64,000 nucleotides of DNA from Naumannella cuiyingiana. GTDB taxonomy: Bacteria > Actinomycetota > Actinomycetes > Propionibacteriales > Propionibacteriaceae. The DNA lies in NCBI RefSeq assembly GCF_013408305.1, contig NZ_JACBZS010000001.1, positions 434,001-498,000 of the forward strand, read 5' to 3'. The translations under genes and the position numbers were made by a program. The notes under the pieces were generated by a model. The model made no database searches and was not told the DNA's origin. It saw only the letters and a list, made by a program, of their open reading frames with translations. Positions 26,760 through 38,503 of the stretch are shown here, one piece after another (position 1 is the stretch's first letter; every line of letters begins with the position of its first letter).

Positions 26760-27332
26760 ATGGCCGACAATCGAGACAGGCTGGTCCGGACCGGCGCCGA
26801 ACTGATCTGGCAGGCGGGATATTCGGCGACCAGCCCGCGTCAGGTGATGGCGGGCAGCGGGGTCGGACAGGGCAGCTTCTACCACCACTTCCCCGCGAAG
26901 GCGGACCTGGGCGTGGCCGCCATCGGCGCTAATGCCGCCGACATCGAAGCGTTCGCGGTAGACACCCTGACCGGCCCGGAGCCGGGCCTCACCCGGATCC
27001 GCCGCTACCTGCTGGCCGGGCGCGACGCGCTGGCCGGCTGCAAGATCGGCGGGCTCGCCTACGACCCCGCGGTGGTCGCCGACCCGCGCCTGCTCGAGCC
27101 GGTCGGTGCGGCGTTCCGGCGGATCGTCGCGCTGCTGGCGGACGCCATCGGTGACGCCCAGCAGGCCGGGGCGGTGCGCGAGGACCTGCCGGCGGCAGAC
27201 CTCGCCGGGATGGTCGCCGCCGTCGTCCAGGGCGGCTTCGTGCTGTCGCGGGCGACCTGCGACCCGGACGTCCAGCGCCGGGCAGCGGCCGCAGCGTACG
27301 CCCTGCTGGCCGCAGCACCCGCCGGTCGTTGA
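26760..27332 (+). CDS. TetR/AcrR-family transcriptional regulator
   Basis: The 190-residue protein has an N-terminal HTH (RLVRTGAELIWQAGYSATSPRQVMAGSGVGQGSFYHHFPAKADL), including the FYHHF recognition-helix hallmark, and a helical C-terminal ligand domain. It is divergent from the MBL-fold gene with 37 bases between starts and very likely represses both genes through the palindrome there. ATG 26760 sits 6 bases after TATGGT, so the message is probably leaderless. The gene ends directly at the second 37-bp repeat. Confidence 0.92.
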   Translation: MADNRDRLVRTGAELIWQAGYSATSPRQVMAGSGVGQGSFYHHFPAKADLGVAAIGANAADIEAFAVDTLTGPEPGLTRIRRYLLAGRDALAGCKIGGLAYDPAVVADPRLLEPVGAAFRRIVALLADAIGDAQQAGAVREDLPAADLAGMVAAVVQGGFVLSRATCDPDVQRRAAAAAYALLAAAPAGR

Positions 27333-27369
27333 GGAGCCCTCGCGGGGGGGCGGACGTGACATGATGGCG
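27333..27369. repeat. 37-bp direct repeat, copy 2
   Basis: This begins at the base after the TetR stop codon and is 34/37 identical to the copy at 25723-25759, in the same orientation. The remaining bases to the tctC-type start at 27435 contain only that gene's ribosome-binding site. Confidence 0.8.
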
Positions 27370-27434
27370 ACCCACGTCCGCCGGAGCACGCGGCCGGTCG
27401 ATGAGGACACAGGCGACGAACAGGGGAAGGCACG

Positions 27435-28463
27435 ATGAAGACACCCCGCCCGGTCGGGTGGGCCATCGCGATCACCGTCACCCTCGCGCTGACCGTTGCC
27501 GCGGTGGCGCAGGCGGCGGGATCTGGCCAGCGCTCCGATCTGAGATCCCGGTTGACGGTGATCGCCCCGGCAGCGGCCGGCGGTGGATGGGATCTGGTGG
27601 CGCGCGAGACGCAGCGGGCGCTGCGCACCCCGGGCGGCGAGTCCGACGACGACCTGCCCCCGCTGGTACGCAATGTGCAGGTCGTCAACGTGCCCGGCGC
27701 CGGCGGGACCATCGGGCTCAGCCAGCTCGGCCGGATGACCGGGGACCCGAGCACGCTGATGATCACCGGCACCGTGATGATGGGCGGCATCGCCCGCAAC
27801 GACTCCGAGTACACCCTGGCCGACACCACGCCGATCGCCCGCCTGGCGGAGGACTTCGAGGTGATCGTGGTCCCGGCGGATTCGAAGTTCGAGACGCTCG
27901 ATGACCTGCTGAAGGCCTGGCGGGCCGATCCGGCGGCGCTGCCCATCGGCGGCGGTTCGGCGGGCGGCATCGATCACATGGTCGCCGCCCAGTTGGCAGG
28001 CGTCGCCGGGATCGACCCGGCCGACCTGGTCTACTCCGCCTACAGCGGTGGCGGCGAGCTGAGCCTGTCCCTGCTGTCGTCGCAGGCCGGCACGGTCGAG
28101 GTCGGGATCAGCGGCTTCAACGACTTCCGCGATCTGTTGGAGGGCGGCGATCTGCGCGCGCTCGCCGTCGTCGCGCCGGAGCGGCTCCCGAACACCGACA
28201 TCCCCACCATGATCGAACTCGGGTATCCGGAGGTGGACCTAGTCAACTGGCGTGGCATCGTCGCCCCGCCGGGCATCACCGCCCAGGAGCGTGACGAGTT
28301 GATCAGCATCGTCGACCAGATGATCGCCACCCCGTCCTGGCGCTCGGCCGTGGAACGCAACCGCTGGAAGGATTCCTATCTCGCCGGCGACGACTTCGGC
28401 GCCTTTCTGGCCACCGAACAGACCCGGGTGGACGAACTGCTCGCGGAGCTGGGGTTGATATGA
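27435..28463 (+). CDS. tctC: Tripartite tricarboxylate transporter, solute-binding subunit (TctC/Bug family)
   Basis: The 342-residue secreted binding protein opens with a cleavable-looking signal (PVGWAIAITVTLALTVAAVAQA), then LTVIAPAAAGGGWDLVARETQRAL, the Bug family beta-turn, and VNVPGAGGTIGLSQL. It captures a carboxylate outside the cell and delivers it to TctAB. The start ATG 27435 has AGGGGAAGG 6-8 bases upstream. It overlaps tctB by 4 bases (ATGA). No TctDE two-component genes are adjacent. The actual substrate cannot be read from the sequence. Confidence 0.92.
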   Translation: MKTPRPVGWAIAITVTLALTVAAVAQAAGSGQRSDLRSRLTVIAPAAAGGGWDLVARETQRALRTPGGESDDDLPPLVRNVQVVNVPGAGGTIGLSQLGRMTGDPSTLMITGTVMMGGIARNDSEYTLADTTPIARLAEDFEVIVVPADSKFETLDDLLKAWRADPAALPIGGGSAGGIDHMVAAQLAGVAGIDPADLVYSAYSGGGELSLSLLSSQAGTVEVGISGFNDFRDLLEGGDLRALAVVAPERLPNTDIPTMIELGYPEVDLVNWRGIVAPPGITAQERDELISIVDQMIATPSWRSAVERNRWKDSYLAGDDFGAFLATEQTRVDELLAELGLI

Positions 28464-29053
28464 GCGATCGCCCCACCCCCGACCCGGCCAGCCCCGAGGC
28501 GGCCAACCCCGAGGCAACCGGGCCCGAGGCAACCCGGCCCGAGGCCCCCGTCACCGATCGGGTGACCCGTGGCTACGGCGCCTTCGTGATGCCGGCGATC
28601 ATGCTCGCCGTCGCCGGCTATCTGATCTTCGGCCTGGTGACCATGGAGGTCGTGGAGAGCGACGAGTTGCTCGGGCCGACGGCCATGCCGTGGGCGGCGG
28701 CGATCGCCATGATCGTGCTCGCGGTGATCTATGCCGTCGACATCTGGCGGCGGCCGGGCGAGCAGCACGCCGGCGATGCGAGCCACCCGACGCCGGTCAA
28801 CTGGCGTACCCTCGGCCTGGCCGTGGCCAGCCTCGTCGTCTTCGCGATCATCCTGGAACCGGTCGGCTGGCTGGTCTCCGGCGCCGTGCTGTTCTTCGGG
28901 ATGACCACCGCGCTGGGCTGGGGCGAGGCCGCGGCCCGCCGCCCGTTGTTCAACGCGGTGCTCGCCCTGGGGCTGTCGGCCGCGGTCCAGTTGATCTTCG
29001 CCGGGCTGCTCGGGCTGCCGCTGCCGCCCGGCTTGTGGCTGGGAGGACAGTGA
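28460..29053 (+). CDS. tctB: Tripartite tricarboxylate transporter, small membrane subunit TctB
   Basis: The 197-residue protein has a Pro/Glu-rich cytoplasmic N-terminus with four ANPEATGPEATRPEA-like short repeats (residues ~10-32), followed by four hydrophobic helices, typical of TctB. It pairs with TctA to form the membrane channel. It is coupled to tctC by a 4-base overlap and to tctA by a shared A (TGATG). TctB is the least conserved subunit, so the call rests partly on context. Confidence 0.88.
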   Translation: MSDRPTPDPASPEAANPEATGPEATRPEAPVTDRVTRGYGAFVMPAIMLAVAGYLIFGLVTMEVVESDELLGPTAMPWAAAIAMIVLAVIYAVDIWRRPGEQHAGDASHPTPVNWRTLGLAVASLVVFAIILEPVGWLVSGAVLFFGMTTALGWGEAAARRPLFNAVLALGLSAAVQLIFAGLLGLPLPPGLWLGGQ

Positions 29054-30558
29054 TGGAACATCTCCCCGAGCTCTGGGCCGGTTTCGCCGCCGTCCTCACC
29101 GTCGAGAACCTGCTCTGGCTGGTGCTCGGCGCGCTGCTCGGCACCGCCGTCGGCGTATTGCCCGGGCTCGGGTCGTCGATGGCGGTCGCGCTGTTGTTGC
29201 CGATGACCTTCACGCTGTCCCCGACCGCGGCGCTGATCATGTTCGCCGGCGTGTACTTCGGCGGCCTCTTCGGCGACTCGATCTCCGGCATCCTGATGAA
29301 CACCCCGGGCAATTCCACCGCGATCGCCTCCACCTTCGAGGGCCACCGGATGGCCCTGTCCGGCCGGGCGCCGCAGGCGCTGGCCACCTCCGCGATCGGC
29401 GCGTTCACCGGCGGACTGCTGGCCACGATCGTGGTCGTCTTCACGGTGCCGCTGCTGGCCACCCTGGCGACCAGCTTCGGTCCGCCGCAATACCTCGCGC
29501 TGGCCGTGTTCGCGTTCATCGCCATCTCCGCCGTCGTCTCCGACAGCGCCGTCCGCGGGCTGTGCGCGCTGCTGATCGGTGTCGCCCTGTCCTTCGTCGG
29601 GATCGACCAGATCACCGGCACCCAGCGGTTCACCGCCGGTGTCCCGGCGCTCTTCGACGGCGTCCACATCGTGGTGATCACCGTGTCCATCCTCGCCCTC
29701 GGCGAGGTGCTGCACCTGGCCTCCCGGGTCGGTCAACGCGACGACACGTCGCTGATCGCGAGCAAGGGCCGTCCGTTCCTGTCCGGCCGCGAGTTCCGCA
29801 AGGCGCTGCCGGCGTGGCTGCGCGGCACGGGCATCGGGCTGCCGTTCGGCGTCATTCCCGCCGGCGGGGCCGAGGTGCCGACCCTGTTGTCCTACGGGCT
29901 GGAGCGCAACATCGACCGGCGTTCGGGGTCGCCGGAGTTCGGCAAGGGCGCGATCCGCGGGGTCGCGGCCCCCGAGGCCGCCGGCAATGCGACGGCGGGC
30001 ACGGCGATGGGTGCCCTGCTGGCGCTCGGCCTGCCCACCTCGGCGACGGCGGCGCTGATGCTCGCCGCCTTCCAGCAGTACGGCATGCAGCCCGGCCCGC
30101 TGATCTTCGAGCGCAACGGCGAGGTGGTCTGGGCGCTGCTGGCGAGCCTCTTCGTCGCCCTGGTCGTGCTGCTCGTGCTGAACCTGCCGTTCGCCCCGCT
30201 GTGGGCACGCCTGCTGCGCATCCCCAAGCCCTATCTCTACGCGGGCATCACGCTCTTCGCCTGCCTCGGCGTCTACTCCGCCAGCAGCGCCTCGATCGAC
30301 CTGTGGCTGATGATCGTGCTGGGCCTGATCGGCTTCTGCATGCGGCGCTTCGACGTGCCGCTCGCGCCGGTGATGATCGGCGTCATCCTCGGCCCGCTCG
30401 CGGAGACCTCGCTGCGCTCGGCGATGCAGAATTCCGACAACGACTGGACGGTGCTCGCCTCCGAGCCGATCACCATCACCATCTATGCGCTGCTGCTGCT
30501 GGCGATCGTGTGGAGCGTGGTCCGCAGGGTACGCCAGCGCGCCGGCGCCGACCTCTGA
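29053..30558 (+). CDS. tctA: Tripartite tricarboxylate transporter, large permease TctA
   Basis: The 501-residue protein has about twelve transmembrane helices. The family signature GVLPGLGSSMAVALLLPMTF is near residue 35, GVYFGGLFGDSISGILMNTPG near 75, and the second-half mirror GIGLPFGVIPAGGAEVPTLLSYGLE near 260 with PEAAGNATAGTAMGALL following. It drives carboxylate uptake using an ion gradient. GGGAGGACAG is its ribosome-binding site, inside the end of tctB. It is the last gene of the operon; 83 bases follow before the next gene. Confidence 0.95.
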   Translation: MEHLPELWAGFAAVLTVENLLWLVLGALLGTAVGVLPGLGSSMAVALLLPMTFTLSPTAALIMFAGVYFGGLFGDSISGILMNTPGNSTAIASTFEGHRMALSGRAPQALATSAIGAFTGGLLATIVVVFTVPLLATLATSFGPPQYLALAVFAFIAISAVVSDSAVRGLCALLIGVALSFVGIDQITGTQRFTAGVPALFDGVHIVVITVSILALGEVLHLASRVGQRDDTSLIASKGRPFLSGREFRKALPAWLRGTGIGLPFGVIPAGGAEVPTLLSYGLERNIDRRSGSPEFGKGAIRGVAAPEAAGNATAGTAMGALLALGLPTSATAALMLAAFQQYGMQPGPLIFERNGEVVWALLASLFVALVVLLVLNLPFAPLWARLLRIPKPYLYAGITLFACLGVYSASSASIDLWLMIVLGLIGFCMRRFDVPLAPVMIGVILGPLAETSLRSAMQNSDNDWTVLASEPITITIYALLLLAIVWSVVRRVRQRAGADL

Positions 30559-30641
30559 GCAGGCGCGAAGACCGAACCCCCGGGCGGAGGTTGTCCACAG
30601 GGTCGTTCCGCCCGGCGGGTACGCCGTGTCAGCCTGCTCGC

Positions 30642-31118
30642 ATGGCAACGCACCCGTACCTGCTCGGCTCGGCGCCAGACATCGAGCCGGCCGGACAGAT
30701 CCTGTGCGCCGCGGCGCCGTGGCCGCTGCCGGCCGCTGCTCCGCCGCCGACCGGCGACGCCGCCCCGCCGGCGGCGCCGCCACCGCGGGGCGAGCATGCC
30801 CGCCGCACCGCGGGTGCGTTCGCCCGGGTGTTCCTGGAGGTGATCTCCGGTCGCCGGGAGGCGGCCGGCGTGGCCGCGCTGCTGGCGCCCGGTCCGGCAG
30901 CGGTGCTGGCGGGGCTCGCGCTCACGCCGGACGCGCCGCGGCTGCTGCGGGTCGTCGCCCGGCCCGCGGGCCGGTCCATCGAGGCCGTCGCGGTCTATCG
31001 GGTCGCCGAGCGGACGGGCTTTCTCGGCTTCCGCCTGGACCGGGCGGGCGGCCGCTGGCGATGCAGCGAGCTGGCCGGCCCGCCGGTCGCGGCCGGCAGG
31101 TTGCGCGCCGCCGCATGA
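30642..31118 (+). CDS. Rv3235-like hypothetical protein
   Basis: The 158-residue protein has a Pro/Ala-rich first half and a compact second half (ARRTAGAFARVFLEVISGRREAAGVAALLAPG, then VYRVAERTGFLGFRLDRAGGRWRCSEL). This matches the Rv3235 family, commonly found near secA in actinobacteria, as here (convergent, 3 bases between stops). Function is unknown. ATG 30642 is the first start giving the family N-terminus. There is no signal peptide. Confidence 0.7.
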   Translation: MATHPYLLGSAPDIEPAGQILCAAAPWPLPAAAPPPTGDAAPPAAPPPRGEHARRTAGAFARVFLEVISGRREAAGVAALLAPGPAAVLAGLALTPDAPRLLRVVARPAGRSIEAVAVYRVAERTGFLGFRLDRAGGRWRCSELAGPPVAAGRLRAAA

Positions 31119-31121
31119 GAC

Positions 31122-34073
<2,952 letters not shown>

Positions 34074-34156
34074 GCGTCTTCCTCGTCCCTCGGGCATCGG
34101 CGTACCGCGGCTCGGCACGCCGCCCTCCATCGTAGAGGCATCGGCCGAAGCCGCGC

Positions 34157-35149
34157 TCAGCCAGCCGCCGCCCGCGGCGGTGCGAACCGCCTGCGGTACT
34201 CGCTCGGGCTGAGCCCGCAGGCGCGCCGCAGCAGCCGGCGCAGGGTCGAGACATCGCCCATCCCGCACTGCGCGGCGACCCGGTTCGCGGTCAGATCGGT
34301 CGTCTCGAGCAGCCGGCGGGCGTGCCGGACCCGCTCGGCGTTCAGCCAGGCGAGCGGGGTCAGGCCCAGCTCGGCGCGGAACCGGCGGTGCAGCGAGGCC
34401 GGGCTGAGCCCCGCCCGGCGGGCCAGCGCAGCAACGGTCAGCGGCCGGTCGAGGTGCCGCCGGGCCCAGTCCAGCACGGGCGTCAGTCCGGCCGAGCCCT
34501 CGGCCGGCAGCGGCCGATCGATGAACTGTTGCTGACCGCCGTCGCGGTGGGCCGAGAACACCAGGCGCCGCGCCACGGCATTCGCGACCTCCGCGCCGTG
34601 GTCCTTTGCCATCAGGTACAGGCACAGATCGAGCGCCGCCGCGCTGCCGGCGGCGGTCAGCACATCGCCGTCGTCGACGTAGAGCACGTCCTCGCGCAGC
34701 TCGACGGCGGGGAAGCTGCGCGCGAACTCCTCGGCCCACATCCAGTGCGTGGCCGCCGGCCGGCCGTCCAGCAGCCCGGCCGCGGCGAGGGTGAACGCGC
34801 CGGTGCAGAAGCTGATCAACCGGGCGCCGCGCCGGTGCGCGCGGCGCAGCGCGGCCAGCACGACCGGGTCGAAGCCGGCCCCGGCGTCCGGGCGGTTGGG
34901 CGCGATCACGGTATCCGCGCGGTCGAGGGTACGCAGCCCGGGCAGGCCGGTCAGGGTGAGCAGGCCCTCGCGCAGGCGCACGGTCGGCCGCGGCGCGCAG
35001 ACGGTGAAGGCGTAGGGATCGACGGCGAGCTCGGGCCGGGAGATGCCGAAGATCTCGGTCGCGACCGACAGCTCGAACGGGTTCGCGCCGTCGCCGGTGA
35101 TCATCACGACCCGGTGCGGGCGCGGTACGTGAGAGGAATTGCGCGGCAT
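34157..35149 (-). CDS. GlxA-family regulator (DJ-1/PfpI domain plus AraC HTH)
   Basis: The 330-residue protein has an N-terminal class I glutamine-amidotransferase-like fold ([25 protein letters not shown], with the nucleophile-elbow [15 protein letters not shown] near 120). Two C-terminal AraC HTH motifs follow ([24 protein letters not shown] and the PSEYRRRF tail). FtrA/GlxA-type proteins usually activate adjacent genes in response to small molecules. It is divergent from the cupin gene (51 bases between starts), its most likely target. AGGA lies 7 bases before ATG 35149. Confidence 0.9.
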   Translation of the reverse strand: MPRNSSHVPRPHRVVMITGDGANPFELSVATEIFGISRPELAVDPYAFTVCAPRPTVRLREGLLTLTGLPGLRTLDRADTVIAPNRPDAGAGFDPVVLAALRRAHRRGARLISFCTGAFTLAAAGLLDGRPAATHWMWAEEFARSFPAVELREDVLYVDDGDVLTAAGSAAALDLCLYLMAKDHGAEVANAVARRLVFSAHRDGGQQQFIDRPLPAEGSAGLTPVLDWARRHLDRPLTVAALARRAGLSPASLHRRFRAELGLTPLAWLNAERVRHARRLLETTDLTANRVAAQCGMGDVSTLRRLLRRACGLSPSEYRRRFAPPRAAAG

Positions 35150-35200
35150 ATGTCATTCCTAGCACTCGCGGCGCGGCCCGGCCAGGGCGAGGATGGCGGC

Positions 35201-35581
35201 ATGAGCATCCAACCCCGTTCCCTCGACGAGATCTTCTCCGCCATCGAGCGCCCCTTCTCCCCCGTCCTGGCCGCCAGCATCAACGACTACGACATCAAGG
35301 CGGTCCGGGTGCAGGGCGACTTCGTCTGGCACGCCCATGCCGACACCGACGAGCTGTTCTGGGTATCGGGAGGCGAACTGCTGATCGACCTGCGCGAGGA
35401 CGGTGCCGAGCGCACGATCACCCTCGGGCCGGGCGCGATCGCGACGGTTCCGGCGGGCATCGAGCACCGGACCCGCTCGGCCGAGGGCGCCGATGTCGTG
35501 ATGATCGAACCGGCCGGCACGCTGAACACCGGGGATGCCACCGACCTCCCCGACGGGATCCGCCCGACGACGGCGCGCTGA
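35201..35581 (+). CDS. Cupin-domain protein
   Basis: The 126-residue single-cupin protein has the first metal motif [19 protein letters not shown] near residue 45 (H-x-H-x5-E) and the second near 85 in [16 protein letters not shown]. It could be an isomerase, dioxygenase-like enzyme or sugar-binding protein; the sequence does not decide. GAGGA lies 7 bases before ATG 35201. It is divergent from the GlxA regulator and abuts the convergent YcaQ-type gene, stop to stop. Confidence 0.85.
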   Translation: MSIQPRSLDEIFSAIERPFSPVLAASINDYDIKAVRVQGDFVWHAHADTDELFWVSGGELLIDLREDGAERTITLGPGAIATVPAGIEHRTRSAEGADVVMIEPAGTLNTGDATDLPDGIRPTTAR

Positions 35582-36823
35582 TCAACCGGTCGCGACGGCA
35601 AGGGCCCCGGCAAGATCGCCGCGCGGCTCGACGGCGACGCCGGACAGCCCGAGCCAACCGGCCATGATCGACAACTCGGCGGCCAGCTCCGGCGCGACGC
35701 ATCCCGGGTCGTGGCCCGGCTCCAGCCAGGCGGCCCGGACGCGCAGCAGCCCCGCGGCGCGGTCGGCCTTCAGGTCGACGCGGGCGGCGAAGGTCTCCCC
35801 GAGCAGGAACGGGTAGACGTAGTAGCCGTAGCGCCGCTTGGCCTCGGGCACGTAGATCTCGATCGTGTAGTCGATCCCGAACAGCTCGCGCAGCCGACGC
35901 CGCTCGAAGATCAACGAGTCGAAGGGGCTGACCAGCGCCCGGGCGAGGATCCTGCGTGGCCGGCGGGCGTCGTGCCACAGCCACAGCGGCCGGTCCCAAC
36001 CCTCCACCCGCGCGGGGACGAGCTCTCCGCCGGCCTCCAGCTCGGCGACCGCTGTCGCGGCATCGGCGGTGCTCACCCGGAAGTAGTCGGCGAGGCAGGC
36101 CAGCGTACCGATGCCCAGCGCGCGGGCCGAGCGGCGGACCAACTCACGGATCGCCTCCTCTCTCCCGGGTGTCGGCGCCTCGATGATCGAACTCGGCAAG
36201 ACCCGCTCCGGCGCGGCATAGGCCCGCTCGAACTGGGTATTGCGCCGAGCGGAGGTGATCTCGCCGGCCCAGAACAGCCACTCGCACGCCGTCTTCACGC
36301 TGGACCAGTTCCAGCCCCAGTGATCACGCACCCGGACCTCGTCGTGCTCGATCTGGCGGGCCGTGATCGGTCGCGCCGAGTCGAGCACGTCGGCCCGGAT
36401 CCGTTCCACCAGACCGGGGTGCTGCTCGCGGATCCTGATCATGGAGCCCCACGCCTCGTCCGCGGCGCGCGCCATCCGCCAGCGCAGCGCGGGCTGCAGC
36501 GTGACGTCGATCAGCGAGGCGGCATGGCCCCAGTACTCGAACAGCCGCCGCGGCGGGCGGTGCGCGGCCCGCTCCAGCAGCGCCGGGTCGTAGGGCCCGA
36601 GCCGCGAGAACAGCGGCATGAAGTGGGCCCGGGTGACCACATTGATCGAATCGATCTGGAACTGGCCCAGGCGGGTGATCTCGCGCTGCACATCGCGCAT
36701 GCCGACCGGGCGCGCGGGCCGGGCCGCGCCGAAGCCCTGCGCGGCCAGGGCGATGCGCCTGGCCTGCGACAGACGCAGGCGCACCGCCGGCCGATCCGAT
36801 GGCGGGGACGGGGCCGTTGGCAT
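35582..36823 (-). CDS. YcaQ-type winged-helix DNA glycosylase (HTH_42)
   Basis: The 413-residue protein belongs to the AlkX/YcaQ family that unhooks DNA interstrand crosslinks and removes alkylated bases. The catalytic QxD motif is visible in LGQFQIDSINVV near residue 60, followed by HFMPLFSRLGPYDPALLE, YWGHAASLI and the conserved C-terminal YVPEAKRRYGYYVYPFLLG. ATG 36823 was chosen over 36853 because TAGTTT ends 7 bases before it, a leaderless pattern. It sits between cupin and hpf, outside any repair operon. Confidence 0.88.
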   Translation of the reverse strand: MPTAPSPPSDRPAVRLRLSQARRIALAAQGFGAARPARPVGMRDVQREITRLGQFQIDSINVVTRAHFMPLFSRLGPYDPALLERAAHRPPRRLFEYWGHAASLIDVTLQPALRWRMARAADEAWGSMIRIREQHPGLVERIRADVLDSARPITARQIEHDEVRVRDHWGWNWSSVKTACEWLFWAGEITSARRNTQFERAYAAPERVLPSSIIEAPTPGREEAIRELVRRSARALGIGTLACLADYFRVSTADAATAVAELEAGGELVPARVEGWDRPLWLWHDARRPRRILARALVSPFDSLIFERRRLRELFGIDYTIEIYVPEAKRRYGYYVYPFLLGETFAARVDLKADRAAGLLRVRAAWLEPGHDPGCVAPELAAELSIMAGWLGLSGVAVEPRGDLAGALAVATG

Positions 36824-36863
36824 GGGCGCCAAACTAGCGCCCCGCCCCGACAACCGCGCCGGG

Positions 36864-37544
36864 TCAGGCGGAGGCGGCTCGCTGCGGCGTCGATGGGTTG
36901 GTCGCAGTGGGATCCGCGTCGGCGGCCGTGTCGATGTGGATCACGCCGTAGTCGAAGTAGCGGCGGCGGTAGACGACGCTCGGCAGGCCCGAGACCGCGT
37001 CGACGAACAGGTAGAAGTCGTGTCCGAGCAGCTCCATCTGGTCCAGGGCCTGCTCCAGGGTCATCGGCGCGCCGGCGAAGGTCTTCTCCCGGACCACCAG
37101 CGGTCCGCCGCCGGTCACCTCGATGCCCGCGACGGTGTGCTTGTCGGGCTGATCGTCCGGCCGGTCGCCGTCCATCGGGACGGGCAGTTCGGCGAGTTCG
37201 GCGGTGGCCTCGGCGACGGATCGGGGCGCGCGGCGGCCGCGGCTCACCCGGCGCCGGTCGTGGGCCTTGCGGAGCTGGGAACGCAGCTTGTCCAACGCCT
37301 GCTCGAAGGCCGCCGTCTTGTCCTGCGCGCTGGCCTCGGCGCGGACCACGGGGCCCTTGCCGATCAGCGTGATCTCGACCCGGCTGCCCTGGTCGGGCTG
37401 TTTGGTGTGCCCGCCCGCCGAGACCAGTACCTCGACCCGGATCACCCGGTCGCGCAGCTTCTCGATCAACCCGACGCGTTCGCTCACGTGCTCGCGGAAC
37501 TCCTCCGGCACCTGGCAGTGCCGGCCCGTCACCACAACATCCAT
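36864..37544 (-). CDS. hpf: Ribosome hibernation promoting factor, long form
   Basis: The 226-residue long HPF has an N-terminal S30AE domain (DVVVTGRHCQVPEEFREHVSERV to about 105), a linker with a basic RRVSRGRRAPR run, and the C-terminal dimerisation domain (IEVTGGGPLVVREKTFAGAPMTLEQALDQMELLGHDFYLF). It parks 70S ribosomes as inactive 100S dimers in stationary phase. GAGGAGG 5-6 bases before ATG 37544 fixes the start. A strong hairpin at 37631-37668 separates it from comF, so it is probably transcribed on its own. Confidence 0.96.
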   Translation of the reverse strand: MDVVVTGRHCQVPEEFREHVSERVGLIEKLRDRVIRVEVLVSAGGHTKQPDQGSRVEITLIGKGPVVRAEASAQDKTAAFEQALDKLRSQLRKAHDRRRVSRGRRAPRSVAEATAELAELPVPMDGDRPDDQPDKHTVAGIEVTGGGPLVVREKTFAGAPMTLEQALDQMELLGHDFYLFVDAVSGLPSVVYRRRYFDYGVIHIDTAADADPTATNPSTPQRAASA

Positions 37545-37630
37545 CGCAACCTCCTCACGGGTACGCCACGGCAGCGGCGGCACCCGACATCGAGCGCGGC
37601 GCCGCGGAACCGGGCGCCACACGAACGACG

Positions 37631-37668
37631 CCGCGCTGCGCCCCGGATCGTCTCGGGGTGCAGCGCGG
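37631..37668 (-). terminator. Hairpin terminator between comF and hpf
   Basis: Arms CCGCGCTGCGCCCCG (37631-37645) and CGGGGTGCAGCGCGG (37654-37668) pair over 15 positions with one mismatch around an 8-base loop. No U-run follows, as is usual in high-GC actinobacteria. It lies 34 bases downstream of the comF stop. Confidence 0.65.
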
Positions 37669-37701
37669 CTCCATGCAACAACGCTAGTGGCCCGCCCCGT
37701 C

Positions 37702-38463
37702 TCATGCCAGCGATCTCACTGGTTCCCCGGGCCGGTCCGGGCCCCGGGCCGCGGATCGACGGCGGGTCGCCGCGACGCAGGCGGCGCCCAGCACCGGCCA
37801 GCCGGCGGCGGCGAGGCAACGTGCCGCCTCCGTCAGCGACGCGCCGGTGGTCACGATGTCGTCGACGACGATCACCGGCCGCGGCTCGCGCGGCCGCGCG
37901 CCCGCCCGGAACGCCCCGGCGAGGTTGGCGGCACGCGCCGCCGTGCCGAGACCGGCCTGGTCGGCGACCCGCCGGGTCTGGCGCAGCGCCGGGCGGGCCC
38001 GCGCCGCCACACCGCAGCGGCGCAGATCGGCGGCCGCCCGGCCGGCGAGCGTGGCGACCGTGTCGAGACCGCGGCGACGGATCGCCGCCGGGCTGCTCGG
38101 CACCGGCACCAGCAGACAGTGGGCCGCTCCCGCCTCGCACAGCAGGGCGGCGACGGCTGCCGCGAGCCGGCCGGCCAGCGGCCCCGCGAGGGTGAGCGCG
38201 CCGCGCTCCTTGTAGGCGGTGAGGGCCGCCCGGGTCACGCCGGCATAGCTGCCTGCGACATAGCAGCGCGGGAAACCGGTCGGGGCCGGTCGCGGCGCCG
38301 CCGGCACGGGCGGACCGGCGAGCTCGCGCCGGCAGTCGGGGCACAGCCCGATCCCGGGCCGGCGACAGCCCGCGCAGGCCGCACCGACCAGCACGTCGGC
38401 GGCCGCCACGACGAGCCCGGCGGCCGCGCGGCGAGCGGTTGCGAGGTGCACCGGCCCATCCAA
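37702..38463 (-). CDS. comF: ComF-family phosphoribosyltransferase-like protein
   Basis: The 253-residue protein has an N-terminal double zinc-ribbon-like CAGCRRPGIGLCPDCRREL (residues ~30-48) and a C-terminal phosphoribosyltransferase motif VIVVDDIVTTGASL near 205. ComF proteins take part in DNA uptake in competent species; the role in actinobacteria is unclear. Its position between lpqB (40 bases upstream) and hpf is conserved among actinobacteria. Confidence 0.9.
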   Translation of the reverse strand: MDGPVHLATARRAAAGLVVAAADVLVGAACAGCRRPGIGLCPDCRRELAGPPVPAAPRPAPTGFPRCYVAGSYAGVTRAALTAYKERGALTLAGPLAGRLAAAVAALLCEAGAAHCLLVPVPSSPAAIRRRGLDTVATLAGRAAADLRRCGVAARARPALRQTRRVADQAGLGTAARAANLAGAFRAGARPREPRPVIVVDDIVTTGASLTEAARCLAAAGWPVLGAACVAATRRRSAARGPDRPGEPVRSLA

Positions 38464-38503
38464 ACCGTGGGGCCCGGCGCGGCGCGAGGGCCCTGTGGAG
38501 AAC

